Shown piece after piece: positions 49,770-59,908 of a DNA stretch of 64,000 nt. The stretch spans positions 1,426,001 to 1,490,000 of the forward strand of contig NZ_FNRV01000001.1 in assembly GCF_900105115.1 (NCBI RefSeq). Reading direction: 5' to 3'. Source of the DNA: Pseudomonas mohnii (GTDB taxonomy: Bacteria > Pseudomonadota > Gammaproteobacteria > Pseudomonadales > Pseudomonadaceae). The translations under genes and the position numbers were made by a program. The notes under the pieces are model-generated. The model had not been told where the DNA came from, ran no database searches, and worked only from the letters and a program-made list of their open reading frames with translations. Position 1 is the stretch's first letter, and each line of letters opens with the position of its first letter.

Positions 49770-50447
49770 TCATTGAAGGAATGAAGCCACCTTCTGCGCT
49801 GCTGCCGCCAAGTGCTGCTCATGGCTAAACCCCGAAGCCTTCAACGGCTTCAAGTCGTGATCCCCCGCCACCAGCCAGAACACCTCGATGCTCGGCGATA
49901 ACACATACCCCTCGACCGCCTCGCGATTGCCCAGCGCATCCCGTTCGCCCTGCACGATCAGCGTCCGCGCCTTCAACCCCGCCAGATGCTCTACTCGCGG
50001 TTTCTCCGGCTTGCCCACCGCATAAAACGGATAGCCCAGGCACACCAACGCATCAGCACCCATTTCATCCGCCAGCAAACTGGCCATCCGCCCGCCCATG
50101 GACTTGCCGCCGATGGCCAGGCGCCCAGTGACATGACGTCGCACCACGGCGTACACCTCGCGCCAGCACTCCAGCAGCTTCGGTGCCGGGTTGGGTGGGC
50201 GCTTGCCGCCGTCGACACGCCGCTGCGCCATGTAAGGAAATTCAAAGCGCAGCACGTTGACGCCTTGCGCCGCGAGGCGTGTGGCCATGTCGTTCATCCA
50301 GTCGCTGTCCATCGGCGCTCCGGCACCATGGGCCAGGATCAAGGTCGCGTGCGCGGGCGCCACGCCGGCATCCCACCGCCATCCATGATCCCGCACGCAC
50401 TGCGCCCATTGATCCCCGTCAATACCGGCCATGTGCTTCTTGTCCAT
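49770..50447 (-). CDS. Alpha/beta-hydrolase (KANL3/Tex30-like)
   Basis: A 225-residue soluble alpha/beta-hydrolase. The oxyanion region is ILAHGAGAPMDSDWM (residues 37-51), nucleophile elbow GKSMGG with Ser116, and the acid/His region LIVQGERDALGN and VAGDHDLKP with the catalytic His near 199. The family includes dienelactone hydrolase-like and Tex30 proteins; substrate is unknown. The ATG at 50447 has GAGG five bases upstream. It diverges from ccoN2, and the perfect Anr box of that promoter (50409-50422) lies inside its first codons. Confidence 0.8.
   Translation of the reverse strand: MDKKHMAGIDGDQWAQCVRDHGWRWDAGVAPAHATLILAHGAGAPMDSDWMNDMATRLAAQGVNVLRFEFPYMAQRRVDGGKRPPNPAPKLLECWREVYAVVRRHVTGRLAIGGKSMGGRMASLLADEMGADALVCLGYPFYAVGKPEKPRVEHLAGLKARTLIVQGERDALGNREAVEGYVLSPSIEVFWLVAGDHDLKPLKASGFSHEQHLAAAAQKVASFLQ
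50409..50422 (+). promoter_or_regulatory. Anr/FNR box for ccoNOQP-2
   Basis: TTGATCCCCGTCAA fits the TTGAT-N4-A/GTCAA Anr/FNR pattern fully. Its centre lies 127 bp ahead of the ccoN2 ATG; at the usual -41.5 spacing transcription would start near 50457. It sits within the start of the divergent hydrolase gene. Confidence 0.78.
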
Positions 50448-50542
50448 GCTTGCCTCGCTTTTAGTCTGCCTATAACTCCGGCCGAAGAGTGCGCTGCCTT
50501 GCGCGAGCGCGCTCACTTCAGCTGAACCGTGGATGGGGAACC

Positions 50543-51967
50543 ATGAACACTTCTATCAGTACCGCCTACAACTACAAGGTGGTCCGCCAATTCGCCATTA
50601 TGACGGTGGTGTGGGGCATCGTCGGCATGGGGCTCGGGGTTTTTCTCGCTGCCCAGTTGGTCTGGCCCGAACTCAACTTCAACTTGCCGTGGACCAGTTT
50701 CGGCCGTTTACGCCCGCTGCACACCAACGCGGTGATCTTCGCCTTCGGCGGCTGCGCCCTGTTCGCCAGTTCGTTCTACTCGGTGCAGCGCACCTGCCAG
50801 ACCCAGCTGTTCGCGCCAAAGATCGCCGCGTTCTGCTTCTGGGGCTGGCAGCTGGTGATCCTGCTGGCCGCCATCAGCCTGCCGCTGGGGTACACCAGCT
50901 CCAAGGAGTACGCCGAGCTGGAATGGCCGATCGATATCCTGATCACCATTGTCTGGGTCGCCTACGCCGTGGTGTTCTTCGGCACGATCATGAAGCGCAA
51001 CACCAAGCACATCTACGTCGGTAACTGGTTCTTCGGCGCGTTCATCGTCACCGTGGCGATTCTGCACATCGTCAACAACCTTGAGCTGCCGGTGAGTTTC
51101 ACCAAGTCCTACTCGGTGTATGGCGGCGCGACCGATGCCATGGTTCAGTGGTGGTACGGGCACAACGCCGTGGGCTTTTTCCTCACCGCCGGTTTCCTGG
51201 GGATGATGTATTACTTCGTGCCGAAGCAGGCCGAGCGCCCGGTGTATTCCTATCGCTTGTCCATCGTGCACTTCTGGGCGCTGATCACCCTGTACATCTG
51301 GGCCGGTCCGCACCACCTGCACTACACCGCGCTGCCGGACTGGGCACAGTCGCTGGGCATGGTGATGTCGCTGATCCTGCTGGCGCCGAGCTGGGGCGGC
51401 ATGATCAACGGCATGATGACGCTCTCGGGTGCCTGGCATAAGTTGCGCAGCGACCCGATCCTGCGCTTCCTGGTCGTGTCCCTGGCGTTTTACGGCATGT
51501 CGACCTTCGAAGGCCCGATGATGGCGATCAAGACCGTCAACGCGCTCTCCCACTACACCGACTGGACCATCGGCCACGTACACGCCGGCGCCCTGGGCTG
51601 GGTAGCAATGATCTCGATCGGCGCGCTGTACCACATGATCCCGAAAGTCTTCGGTCGCCCACAGATGCACAGCATCGGCCTGATCAATGCGCACTTCTGG
51701 CTCGCCACCATCGGCACCGTGCTGTACATCGCCTCCATGTGGGTCAACGGCATCGCCCAAGGCCTGATGTGGCGTGCAGTCAACGAAGACGGGACGCTGA
51801 CCTACTCCTTCGTCGAAACCCTGGCGGCCAGCCACCCGGGCTTCATCGTGCGGCTGGTAGGCGGTGCGATCTTCCTCAGCGGCATGTTGCTGATGGCTTA
51901 CAACACCTGGCGCACCGTGCGGGCCTCGCAGCCTGCCGACGCCGCCGCTGCCGCGCAGATGGCCTGA
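50543..51967 (+). CDS. ccoN2: cbb3 cytochrome c oxidase subunit I (upstream copy)
   Basis: A 474-residue catalytic haem-copper subunit with 12 membrane helices. Haem and CuB histidines are in [42 protein letters not shown] and [14 protein letters not shown]. It reduces oxygen to water with high affinity. The ATG at 50543 has GGGGAA just upstream. It is the first gene of ccoN-ccoO-ccoQ-ccoP and is very similar to the copy at 54226-55668. By P. aeruginosa gene order and the Anr box, this is the low-oxygen-induced Cbb3-2 set. Confidence 0.95.
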   Translation: MNTSISTAYNYKVVRQFAIMTVVWGIVGMGLGVFLAAQLVWPELNFNLPWTSFGRLRPLHTNAVIFAFGGCALFASSFYSVQRTCQTQLFAPKIAAFCFWGWQLVILLAAISLPLGYTSSKEYAELEWPIDILITIVWVAYAVVFFGTIMKRNTKHIYVGNWFFGAFIVTVAILHIVNNLELPVSFTKSYSVYGGATDAMVQWWYGHNAVGFFLTAGFLGMMYYFVPKQAERPVYSYRLSIVHFWALITLYIWAGPHHLHYTALPDWAQSLGMVMSLILLAPSWGGMINGMMTLSGAWHKLRSDPILRFLVVSLAFYGMSTFEGPMMAIKTVNALSHYTDWTIGHVHAGALGWVAMISIGALYHMIPKVFGRPQMHSIGLINAHFWLATIGTVLYIASMWVNGIAQGLMWRAVNEDGTLTYSFVETLAASHPGFIVRLVGGAIFLSGMLLMAYNTWRTVRASQPADAAAAAQMA

Positions 51968-51977
51968 GGAGTCCGCC

Positions 51978-52586
51978 ATGAAACACGAAACAATCGAAAA
52001 AAACGTCGGCCTGCTGCTGTTGCTGATGATCTTTGCCGTGAGCATCGGCGGTCTGACCCAGATCGTCCCGCTGTTCTTCCAGGACGTGACCAATAAACCG
52101 GTGGAAGGCATGAAGCCCTACACCGCGCTGCAACTCGAAGGCCGCGACCTCTACATCCGCGAAGGCTGCGTCGGCTGCCACTCGCAGATGATCCGTCCGT
52201 TCCGCGCCGAGACCGAACGCTACGGGCACTACTCGGTGGCCGGTGAAAGTGTCTGGGACCACCCGTTCCTGTGGGGCTCGAAACGCACCGGTCCTGACCT
52301 GGCCCGGGTCGGCGCGCGTTACTCCGATGACTGGCACCGCGCGCATTTGTACAACCCGCGCAACGTTGTGCCGGAATCGAAAATGCCGGCCTACCCGTGG
52401 TTGGTGGCCAACGCGCTCGACAGCAGCCACACCGAGACCAAGCTGCGTGCCATGCGCACCCTCGGCGTGCCGTACACCGACGAAGACATCGCCGGTGCGA
52501 CCGAGTCGCTCAAGGGCAAATCGGAAATGGATGCCCTGGTCGCCTACCTGCAAGTGCTCGGCACTGCGATCAAGAGCAAGAGGTGA
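51978..52586 (+). CDS. ccoO2: cbb3 oxidase mono-haem subunit II
   Basis: A 202-residue membrane-anchored cytochrome c. N-terminal helix (about 10-32, [20 protein letters not shown]), then the haem c site CVGCH beginning at Cys64, and the distal Met ([10 protein letters not shown]). It passes electrons from CcoP to CcoN. GAGGAG precedes the ATG, ten bases after the ccoN2 stop. Confidence 0.95.
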   Translation: MKHETIEKNVGLLLLLMIFAVSIGGLTQIVPLFFQDVTNKPVEGMKPYTALQLEGRDLYIREGCVGCHSQMIRPFRAETERYGHYSVAGESVWDHPFLWGSKRTGPDLARVGARYSDDWHRAHLYNPRNVVPESKMPAYPWLVANALDSSHTETKLRAMRTLGVPYTDEDIAGATESLKGKSEMDALVAYLQVLGTAIKSKR

Positions 52587-52589
52587 GCC

Positions 52590-52793
52590 GTGGTCTTTGA
52601 AATAAGCAGTGGAATGATTCGCGGCCTGGGCACGGTCGTAGTGTTCGTGGCCTTTGTCGGCCTGACGCTCTGGGTGTTCAACGGCAAGCGCAATCCGGAA
52701 TTCGCCGAAGCGCGCCTGCTGCCATTCGCCGACGAGCCGCAACCCGACAGTGTCACCCCCCAAGAATCCGCAACAAGGAGTACCCGGCCATGA
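52590..52793 (+). CDS. ccoQ2: cbb3 oxidase small subunit IV
   Basis: A 67-residue single-helix protein ([22 protein letters not shown]) with an acidic C-terminus, as in CcoQ. It starts with GTG at 52590, three bases after the ccoO2 stop; an internal ATG at 52614 is the alternative. CcoQ helps stabilise or assemble the oxidase. Its stop overlaps the ccoP2 ATG by four bases. Confidence 0.85.
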   Translation: MVFEISSGMIRGLGTVVVFVAFVGLTLWVFNGKRNPEFAEARLLPFADEPQPDSVTPQESATRSTRP

Positions 52794-53743
52794 CCACCTT
52801 CTGGAGTACGTGGATCTGCGTACTGACCATCGGCAGCCTGATCGGCCTGACCTGGCTGCTGATCGGCACCCGCAAGGGCGAAACCAAGGGCAGCGTCGAC
52901 CAGACCATGGGCCATAGCTTCGACGGCATCGAGGAGTACGATAATCCGTTGCCGCAGTGGTGGTTCATGCTGTTCGCCGGCACCCTGGTGTTTGCCGTTG
53001 GCTACTTGATCCTCTATCCGGGCCTGGGCAACTGGAAAGGCATCCTGCCCGGCTACGACAACGGCTGGACCGGCGCGCACGAATGGGAAAAGGAAATGGC
53101 CAGGGCTGATGCGAAGTTCGGGCCGATCTTCGCCAAATTCGCTGCCATGCCGCTGGAAGAAGTAGCCAAGGATCCGCAAGCGTTGAAAATGGGCGGGCGC
53201 CTGTTTGCCTCCAACTGCTCGGTCTGCCACGGCTCGGACGCCAAGGGTGCATTCGGCTTCCCCAACCTGACGGACCGTGATTGGCGCTGGGGCGGCAACG
53301 CTGACACCATCAAGACCACCATCATGGGTGGGCGCATGGCGGCGATGCCGGCCTGGGGTGAAATCCTCGGTGAAGCCGGCGTGAAAAACGTCGCGGCCTA
53401 TGTGCGCCATGGATTGGCCGGCCTGCCGCTGGCCGCCGACAGCGGTGCGGATCTGCAAGCCGGACAGCAACTGTTCAGCACCACCTGCGTAGCCTGCCAC
53501 GGGGCAAACGGCCAGGGCACTGAAGCCATGGGCGCGCCGAATCTGACGCACCCGACCGGTTTTATCTACGGTACAAGCCTGGCGCAGCTGCAACAAACCA
53601 TCCGCCATGGTCGCCAGGGCCATATGCCAGCGCAAAGCGAACTGCTCGGCAACGACAAGGTTCAATTGCTGGCGGCGTATGTGTACAGCCTGTCGCACGC
53701 TGCCGGTACCGAGCGCTTGCAGGCTGACGGCAAAACCGAGTAA
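52790..53743 (+). CDS. ccoP2: cbb3 oxidase di-haem subunit III
   Basis: A 317-residue membrane-anchored cytochrome c with two N-terminal helices and two haem c sites, CSVCH from Cys143 and CVACH from Cys233. [12 protein letters not shown] and [14 protein letters not shown] are the family's second-helix motif. It accepts electrons from soluble cytochrome c. The ATG overlaps the ccoQ2 stop (ATGA), implying coupling. Confidence 0.95.
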   Translation: MTTFWSTWICVLTIGSLIGLTWLLIGTRKGETKGSVDQTMGHSFDGIEEYDNPLPQWWFMLFAGTLVFAVGYLILYPGLGNWKGILPGYDNGWTGAHEWEKEMARADAKFGPIFAKFAAMPLEEVAKDPQALKMGGRLFASNCSVCHGSDAKGAFGFPNLTDRDWRWGGNADTIKTTIMGGRMAAMPAWGEILGEAGVKNVAAYVRHGLAGLPLAADSGADLQAGQQLFSTTCVACHGANGQGTEAMGAPNLTHPTGFIYGTSLAQLQQTIRHGRQGHMPAQSELLGNDKVQLLAAYVYSLSHAAGTERLQADGKTE

Positions 53744-53758
53744 TCGATGACCGCTCTA

Positions 53759-53787
53759 CTGCCGCATTCTCCGGAATGCGGCAGTTT
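53759..53787 (+). terminator. Terminator of ccoNOQP-2
   Basis: CTGCCGCATTC (53759-53769) pairs with GAATGCGGCAG (53774-53784), then TTT; the U-tract is short. Confidence 0.72.
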
Positions 53788-54225
53788 CCCGCCCCTTTGC
53801 GACCCATTGTCGCACCCTCATTCAGTCTTCCTTTCGGTTCACCAGATTCGGGTCTAAGCTTGCTCCAATGCGGACTGGCAAGTACCGGTTCCAGGTCGAC
53901 CCTAACCGATGTGTTCGATGATTCAGCTCGATGACAGGCCGCAAAGGCTGGTAGATACCGGCTGTCGCGCGAATTGCCATCGGTCATCTGATCGTTGCGA
54001 TTGAACACACCTCGTTACATGTGACCTGACCCCCTTGCCCATTTAGTCCGACGGGACAATTTGCCGGCGTGCAAATTTGTCCTTACGCGGCGCATGGAAA
54101 GGCCGCAGAATCAGCATTTGAAAGCATTGACCCAGGTCATGGCGCGTTGCAATGACCCCCCGCTTTCTACATACTTGCGACCGATTTTTAATCCTAATAA
54201 AACACCCAAACCGTGGAACCTTAGA
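53788..54225 (+). promoter_or_regulatory. Control region of ccoNOQP-1
   Basis: No gene is seen in this 438-bp stretch between the two oxidase operons. A partial Anr-like site, TTGACCCAGGTCAT, lies at 54127-54140 (one mismatch to TTGAC-N4-GTCAA), 86 bp ahead of ccoN1. The last 60 bp are AT-richer and hold the promoter and leader. The P. aeruginosa Cbb3-1 operon is largely constitutive, so a weak site would be reasonable. Confidence 0.55.
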
Positions 54226-55668
54226 ATGAGCACAGCAATCAGTCCGACTGCTTATAACTATAAGGTAGTCCGCCAGTTCGCCATCATGACGGTGGTCTGG
54301 GGGATCCTTGGCATGGGGCTCGGTGTCTTCATCGCCTCACAGCTCGTATGGCCGGAATTGAATTTCGGTCTGCCGTGGACGACTTTTGGACGCCTGCGCC
54401 CGTTGCACACCAACCTGGTGATTTTCGCCTTCGGTGGATGTGCACTGTTTGCCACTTCTTATTATGTCGTGCAGCGAACCTGCCAAACGCGACTGATTTC
54501 CGACAGCCTCGCGGCCTTCACCTTCTGGGGATGGCAAGCGGTGATCGTCGGCGCCATCGTTACCTTGCCGCTGGGTTACACCACCACCAAGGAATACGCT
54601 GAGCTGGAATGGCCCCTCGCCATTCTGCTGGCCATCGTCTGGGTCACCTACGCTCTGGTGTTCTTCGGCACCATCGTCAAGCGCAAAACCAAGCACATTT
54701 ATGTGGGTAACTGGTTCTACGGTGCCTTCATCCTCGTGACCGCGATGCTGCACATCGTCAACCACGCCTCCCTGCCAGTCAGTTTCTTCAAGTCCTATTC
54801 CGCCTACGCAGGTGCGACGGACGCGATGATCCAGTGGTGGTACGGCCACAACGCCGTGGGCTTCTTCCTGACCACCGGCTTCCTGGGGATGATGTACTAC
54901 TTCGTTCCGAAGCAGGCCGAGCGTCCGATCTACTCCTATCGCCTGTCCATCGTGCACTTCTGGGCACTGATCACCCTGTACATCTGGGCCGGTCCGCACC
55001 ACCTGCACTACACCGCGCTGCCGGACTGGGCCCAATCCCTGGGCATGGCGATGTCGATCATCCTGCTGGCCCCGAGCTGGGGCGGCATGATTAACGGCAT
55101 GATGACCCTGTCGGGCGCCTGGCATAAGCTGCGCACCGACCCGATCCTGCGCTTCCTGGTCGTGTCCCTGGCGTTCTATGGCATGTCGACCTTCGAAGGC
55201 CCGATGATGGCCATCAAGACCGTGAACTCGCTGTCGCACTACACCGACTGGACCATCGGCCACGTACACGCCGGCGCCCTGGGCTGGGTAGCGATGATCT
55301 CGATCGGCGCGATCTACCACATGATTCCGAAACTGTTCGGCCGCGCGCAGATGCACAGCACCGGCCTGATCAACACGCACTTCTGGCTCGCGACCATCGG
55401 TACCGTTCTGTACATCGCTTCGATGTGGGTCAACGGCATCACCCAGGGTCTGATGTGGCGTGCGATCAACGATGACGGCACCCTCACCTACTCGTTCGTC
55501 GAAGCACTGCAAGCCAGCCACCCTGGCTTCATCGTCCGTGCACTGGGCGGTGCGTTCTTCGCCACCGGCATGCTGTTCATGGCCTACAACGTATTCCGTA
55601 CCGTACGCGCCTCGAACCCGGTTGAAGCCAAAGCCGCCGAACAGATTGCTGTAGTTGGAGCTCACTGA
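54226..55668 (+). CDS. ccoN1: cbb3 cytochrome c oxidase subunit I (downstream copy)
   Basis: A 480-residue catalytic subunit with the same His motifs as the upstream copy ([56 protein letters not shown]). The ATG at 54226 gives the usual start [18 protein letters not shown]. The middle of the gene (roughly 54830-55300) is almost identical at DNA level to 51150-51610, while the ends differ, pointing to gene conversion. It begins the second, ccoG-proximal operon, probably the housekeeping Cbb3-1. Confidence 0.95.
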   Translation: MSTAISPTAYNYKVVRQFAIMTVVWGILGMGLGVFIASQLVWPELNFGLPWTTFGRLRPLHTNLVIFAFGGCALFATSYYVVQRTCQTRLISDSLAAFTFWGWQAVIVGAIVTLPLGYTTTKEYAELEWPLAILLAIVWVTYALVFFGTIVKRKTKHIYVGNWFYGAFILVTAMLHIVNHASLPVSFFKSYSAYAGATDAMIQWWYGHNAVGFFLTTGFLGMMYYFVPKQAERPIYSYRLSIVHFWALITLYIWAGPHHLHYTALPDWAQSLGMAMSIILLAPSWGGMINGMMTLSGAWHKLRTDPILRFLVVSLAFYGMSTFEGPMMAIKTVNSLSHYTDWTIGHVHAGALGWVAMISIGAIYHMIPKLFGRAQMHSTGLINTHFWLATIGTVLYIASMWVNGITQGLMWRAINDDGTLTYSFVEALQASHPGFIVRALGGAFFATGMLFMAYNVFRTVRASNPVEAKAAEQIAVVGAH

Positions 55669-56276
55669 TGAAGCATGAAGCAGTCGAGAAGAATATTGGC
55701 CTGCTGGCCTTCTTCATGGTTATCGCCGTCAGTATCGGCGGCCTGACCCAGATCGTTCCGCTGTTTTTCCAGGACGTCACCAACAAGCCGGTCGAAGGCA
55801 TGAAGCCGCGCACCGCCCTTGAACTGGAAGGCCGCGACATTTACATCGCCAACGGTTGTGTCGGCTGCCACTCGCAGATGATCCGCCCGTTCCGCGCTGA
55901 AACCGAACGTTACGGCCACTACTCGGTCGCCGGTGAAAGCGTCTGGGACCACCCGTTCCTGTGGGGTTCCAAGCGTACCGGTCCGGACCTGGCCCGTGTC
56001 GGCGGTCGTTACTCCGATGACTGGCAACGTGCGCACTTGTACAACCCGCGCAACGTCGTGCCCGAGTCGAAAATGCCGGCCTACCCGTTCCTCGTGGAAA
56101 ACAAGCTCGACGGCAAAGACACCGCCAGGAAAATGGAAGTCTTGCGCACGCTCGGCGTCCCTTACACCGACGAAGACATCGCCGGCGCCAAGGATGCTGT
56201 GAAGGGCAAAACCGAAATGGACGCGCTGGTGGCCTATCTGCAAGGCCTGGGCACCATCATCAAAAGCAAACGGTGA
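55668..56276 (+). CDS. ccoO1: cbb3 oxidase mono-haem subunit II (downstream copy)
   Basis: A 202-residue cytochrome with one N-terminal helix and haem site CVGCH from Cys64. The ATG overlaps the ccoN1 stop by one base (TGATG). Close to the upstream ccoO copy in sequence; differences cluster in the last third (around [17 protein letters not shown]). Confidence 0.95.
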   Translation: MKHEAVEKNIGLLAFFMVIAVSIGGLTQIVPLFFQDVTNKPVEGMKPRTALELEGRDIYIANGCVGCHSQMIRPFRAETERYGHYSVAGESVWDHPFLWGSKRTGPDLARVGGRYSDDWQRAHLYNPRNVVPESKMPAYPFLVENKLDGKDTARKMEVLRTLGVPYTDEDIAGAKDAVKGKTEMDALVAYLQGLGTIIKSKR

Positions 56277-56281
56277 TCTAG

Positions 56282-56467
56282 ATGGATATCGGGATGATTC
56301 GTGGCCTGGGCACCGTTGTCGTGATGGTGGCCTTCATCGGTCTGGCGTTGTGGGTATTCAGCCCAAAGCGCAAGTCGGAGTTTGAAGACGCGACCTTGCT
56401 GCCTTTCGCGGATGATCCCGAAGCCATCAAGCACGTCGAGCAAGCTTCTAGGAGTAACAAAGAATGA
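56282..56467 (+). CDS. ccoQ1: cbb3 oxidase small subunit IV (downstream copy)
   Basis: A 61-residue single-helix protein ([21 protein letters not shown]) starting at ATG 56282, five bases after the ccoO1 stop. The acidic tail ends EQASRSNKE; its stop overlaps the ccoP1 ATG by four bases. Confidence 0.85.
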   Translation: MDIGMIRGLGTVVVMVAFIGLALWVFSPKRKSEFEDATLLPFADDPEAIKHVEQASRSNKE

Positions 56468-57447
56468 CTACATTCTGGAGTCTGTATGTCACAGTCCTCA
56501 GTCTCGGTACGATCTTTTCCCTGACCTGGCTGCTGCTGTCGACCCGCAAGGGCCAGCGCACCGAGGTGACGGAAGAGACGGTTGGCCACTCCTTCGACGG
56601 GATCGAGGAGTACGACAACCCACTGCCGAAATGGTGGTTCATGCTGTTCGTGGGCACCATCGTTTTCGCCCTGGGCTACCTGGTACTGTACCCGGGCCTG
56701 GGCAACTGGAAAGGCCTGTTGCCAGGTTACAACTACCTGGATAACGAGAAGCAGACCGCGTTCGCCAACGGCCAGACTGGCTGGACCGGCGTTCACGAGT
56801 GGGAAAAGGAAATGGCCAAGTCGGACGCCCGGTTCGGTCCGATTTTCGCCAAGTTCGCTTCCATGCCAATCGAAGAAGTCGCCAAGGACCCGCAAGCCCT
56901 GAAGATGGGTGGCCGCCTGTTCGCCTCCAACTGCTCGGTTTGCCACGGTTCCGACGCCAAAGGCGCCTATGGCTTCCCTAACCTGACCGACGCCGATTGG
57001 CGCTGGGGCGGCGAGCCGGAAACCATCAAAACCACGATCATGGGCGGCCGTCACGCGGTCATGCCGGCGTGGGCTGAAGTGATCGGTGAACAAGGCGTTG
57101 CCGACGTTGCCGCATTCGTGGTGACCAACCTCGATGGCCGCAAGCTGCCGGAAGGCACCAAGGCTGACCCGGTTGCCGGCCAGAAACTGTTCGCGGCCAA
57201 CTGCGTGGCCTGCCACGGTCCGGAAGGCAAAGGCACCCCGGCAATGGGCGCACCGAACCTGACCCACCCCGCCGCGTTCATCTACGGTTCGAGCTTCGCT
57301 CAACTGCAGCAGACCATCCGTTACGGCCGTCAGGGCCAGATGCCTGCGCAAGAGCAACTGCAGGGTAACGACAAGGTTCACCTGCTGGCCGCTTACGTCT
57401 ACAGCCTGTCTCACGGCGAGAAGGCTGCGGCGGCAGACGCTCAGTAA
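56464..57447 (+). CDS. ccoP1: cbb3 oxidase di-haem subunit III (downstream copy)
   Basis: A 327-residue di-haem cytochrome, sites CSVCH from Cys157 and CVACH from Cys247. Compared with the upstream copy it has an extra stretch of about 15 residues after PGYN ([16 protein letters not shown]) before GWTG-type sequence, in the linker between helix 2 and the first haem domain. It is the last gene of the operon, followed by a strong terminator. Confidence 0.95.
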   Translation: MTTFWSLYVTVLSLGTIFSLTWLLLSTRKGQRTEVTEETVGHSFDGIEEYDNPLPKWWFMLFVGTIVFALGYLVLYPGLGNWKGLLPGYNYLDNEKQTAFANGQTGWTGVHEWEKEMAKSDARFGPIFAKFASMPIEEVAKDPQALKMGGRLFASNCSVCHGSDAKGAYGFPNLTDADWRWGGEPETIKTTIMGGRHAVMPAWAEVIGEQGVADVAAFVVTNLDGRKLPEGTKADPVAGQKLFAANCVACHGPEGKGTPAMGAPNLTHPAAFIYGSSFAQLQQTIRYGRQGQMPAQEQLQGNDKVHLLAAYVYSLSHGEKAAAADAQ

Positions 57448-57472
57448 GGCAAACGCTCGACGCAATGCAAAA

Positions 57473-57502
57473 GACCCCGTCATTCGACGGGGTCTTTTTT
57501 TT
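57473..57502 (+). terminator. Rho-independent terminator of ccoNOQP-1
   Basis: GACCCCGTC (57473-57481) pairs with GACGGGGTC (57486-57494), then eight T. Confidence 0.93.
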
Positions 57503-57606
57503 GTAACCGCAAGACATGATCCCGATCACACAGCCCCTTTGCCGTGACAGTGGGCTAACGTTGTCACCGATACCTCAAGACCGGGCAGCTATACTTCACC
57601 TGTCAA

Positions 57607-57620
57607 TTGACCTGCATCAT
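57607..57620 (+). promoter_or_regulatory. Possible Anr box upstream of ccoG
   Basis: TTGACCTGCATCAT matches TTGAT-N4-ATCAA at 8 of 10 positions. It lies about 168 bp before ccoG, in a 290-bp gap. Confidence 0.4.
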
Positions 57621-57787
57621 GTTTTGTTACATTCACTACACCATCTATGAATTTCACCCAACGCGACCAAAGGTCGCACCCTTGGGCCAGAGCGACAGGC
57701 GTATCATTGCGCCACTGCAACACCTCTTTTTGACCGCGGCCAGCATGTACTGACCGGGGCATTTTTCCACTGCCGTGGGATGCAATG

Positions 57788-59203
57788 ATGAGCAACCAGA
57801 TTCCGGTACACGACGTCACACCGCCCAGTAAAAACGCGAACAACAGCGTCGATCTCTACGCCTCTCGAGAAAAAATCTACACCCGTGCCTTCACCGGTCT
57901 GTTCCGCAACCTGCGGATGATGGGCGGCGCCTTTTTATTCTTGTTGTATTTCGGCACGGTCTGGTTGAGCTGGGCGGGCCATCAGGCCGTCTGGTGGAAT
58001 CTGCCGGAGCGAAAATTCTTTATTTTCGGCGCGACCTTCTGGCCGCAGGACTTCATCCTGCTCTCGGGCATTTTGATCATCAGCGCCTTCGGCCTGTTCT
58101 TCATTACGGTGTACGCCGGGCGGATCTGGTGCGGCTACACCTGCCCGCAGAGCGTCTGGACCTGGATTTTCATGTGGTGCGAAAAGGTCACCGAAGGCGA
58201 CCGCAACCAGCGTATCAAGCTCGACAAGGCGCCCATGAGCGCCAACAAGTTTCTGCGTAAATTCAGCAAGCACACCCTGTGGTTGCTGATTGGCTTTGTG
58301 ACCGGCATGACCTTCGTCGGCTATTTCTCGCCGATTCGTGAGTTGGTTATCGACTTTTTCACCGGCGAAGCCGATGGATGGTCGTATTTCTGGGTCGGAT
58401 TCTTCACCCTCGCCACCTACGGCAACGCCGGCTGGCTGCGCGAACAGGTGTGCATCTACATGTGCCCGTACGCACGTTTCCAGAGTGTGATGTTCGACAA
58501 GGACACGCTGATCGTGTCCTACGACCCGCGTCGTGGCGAAAGCCGTGGCCCGCGCAAGAAAGGCGTCGACTACAAAGCCCAGGGCCTGGGCGACTGCATC
58601 GACTGCACCATGTGCGTTCAGGTCTGCCCCACCGGCATCGACATTCGCGACGGCCTGCAGATCGAGTGCATCGGTTGCGCCGCCTGCATCGATGCCTGTG
58701 ACAGCATCATGGACAAAATGGAGTACCCGCGCGGGCTGATCAGCTACACCACCGAGCACAACCTGTCCGGGCAGAAAACCCATAAACTGCGCCCGCGCCT
58801 GATCGGCTATGCCGTGGTGCTGCTGGCGATGATCAGTTTGCTGGTCACTGCGTTTTTCATGCGTTCGCTGGTAGGTTTCGACGTCAGCAAGGACCGCGTG
58901 CTGTACCGTGAAAACGCCGAAGGGCGAATCGAAAACGTCTACAGCCTGAAAATCATGAACAAGGATCAGCGCGACCATACCTACGTGCTGGAAGCCGCCG
59001 GTCTGCCGGACCTCAAACTGCAAGGCCAGCGCGAAATCAAAGTGGCGGCCGGCGAGATCGTGAGCCAGCCGGCTGAACTGTCCGTGGCACCGGAACACCT
59101 GCCGTCGAGCACCAATGAGGTGAAATTCATCCTCAAGGATGCCGATGACAACAGTATCCACGTTGAAGCCAAGAGCCGATTCATCGGCCCACAAAATCGT
59201 TGA
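57788..59203 (+). CDS. ccoG: cbb3 oxidase accessory ferredoxin-like protein CcoG (FixG/RdxA)
   Basis: A 471-residue inner-membrane protein. Membrane helices are near 45-65, 85-105, 165-185 and 340-360. Two [4Fe-4S] ferredoxin motifs occur, CIDCTMCVQVCP and CIGCAACIDACD, plus a Cys-rich loop CGYTCPQSVWTWIFMWCE. CcoG has cupric reductase activity and feeds Cu(I) to cbb3 assembly. Two adjacent ATGs (57785, 57788) could start it. It begins the accessory cluster ccoG-H-I-S. Confidence 0.94.
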   Translation: MSNQIPVHDVTPPSKNANNSVDLYASREKIYTRAFTGLFRNLRMMGGAFLFLLYFGTVWLSWAGHQAVWWNLPERKFFIFGATFWPQDFILLSGILIISAFGLFFITVYAGRIWCGYTCPQSVWTWIFMWCEKVTEGDRNQRIKLDKAPMSANKFLRKFSKHTLWLLIGFVTGMTFVGYFSPIRELVIDFFTGEADGWSYFWVGFFTLATYGNAGWLREQVCIYMCPYARFQSVMFDKDTLIVSYDPRRGESRGPRKKGVDYKAQGLGDCIDCTMCVQVCPTGIDIRDGLQIECIGCAACIDACDSIMDKMEYPRGLISYTTEHNLSGQKTHKLRPRLIGYAVVLLAMISLLVTAFFMRSLVGFDVSKDRVLYRENAEGRIENVYSLKIMNKDQRDHTYVLEAAGLPDLKLQGQREIKVAAGEIVSQPAELSVAPEHLPSSTNEVKFILKDADDNSIHVEAKSRFIGPQNR

Positions 59204-59214
59204 GAGAAGTGAAC

Positions 59215-59754
59215 ATGCCCGCAGCAAACGCCGCAAGCCCTTGGTACAAGCACCTTTGGCCGTGGATCATCATCGGGATTCTGGCTTGCTCGGTGACCCT
59301 GACCCTGTCCATGGTGACCATTGCGGTGAATCACCCGGACAACCTGGTCAACGACAACTACTACGAGGCCGGCAAAGGCATCAACCGTTCCCTGGACCGT
59401 GAACTGCTCGCCCAGACCCTGCTGATGCGCGCCGCGGTCCACCTGGATGACGTGACCGGCGAAGTCGATCTGCGCTTGAACGGCAATAGCCAGCCGAAGA
59501 CCGTGGAGCTGAACCTGATCTCGCCGACCCAACCGGAAAAGGACCGCAAGATTGTCCTGACCCGCAGTGAAACCGAACAGGGCCGTTACATCGGTCAATT
59601 GAGCGACAAGGTCGAAGGCCGGCGCTTTGTCGAACTGCTCGGCACCCAGGATGACCACACATGGCGTCTGTTCGAAGAAGAACTGGTCAGCCATGACAAG
59701 GACCTGCTGCTCGGAGACGAGCCGCTGCAAGGCGCGGAAGACCTGAAAAAATAA
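59215..59754 (+). CDS. ccoH: cbb3 assembly protein CcoH (FixH)
   Basis: A 179-residue single-pass protein; helix IIIGILACSVTLTLSMVTIAV (about 16-38), then NHPDNLVNDNYYEAGKGINRSLDR, the conserved segment of the FixH family, and a periplasmic beta domain. It is needed for stable cbb3 assembly. GAGAAG precedes the ATG, 11 bases after the ccoG stop. Confidence 0.92.
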   Translation: MPAANAASPWYKHLWPWIIIGILACSVTLTLSMVTIAVNHPDNLVNDNYYEAGKGINRSLDRELLAQTLLMRAAVHLDDVTGEVDLRLNGNSQPKTVELNLISPTQPEKDRKIVLTRSETEQGRYIGQLSDKVEGRRFVELLGTQDDHTWRLFEEELVSHDKDLLLGDEPLQGAEDLKK

Positions 59755-59764
59755 ACCCACGCTT

Positions 59765-59864
59765 CGCGCATTGCGAGCAAGCTCGCTCCCACAGTCAATC
59801 ACTGTTGTATGCAGATTTTGATATCACCAATGATCCCTGTGGGAGCGAGCTTGCTCGCGATGCG
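59765..59864. repeat. REPIN (two inverted REPs)
   Basis: TTGCGAGCAAGCTCGCTCCCACAG and CCTGTGGGAGCGAGCTTGCTCGCGATG face each other across a 40-base AT-rich spacer. The clearest REPIN in the window, inside the cco accessory cluster between ccoH and ccoI. Confidence 0.85.
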
Positions 59865-59908
59865 GCCCTTCCTGAAGACAAAGATTCAGCGGCGCTAGTG
59901 AAAACCTG

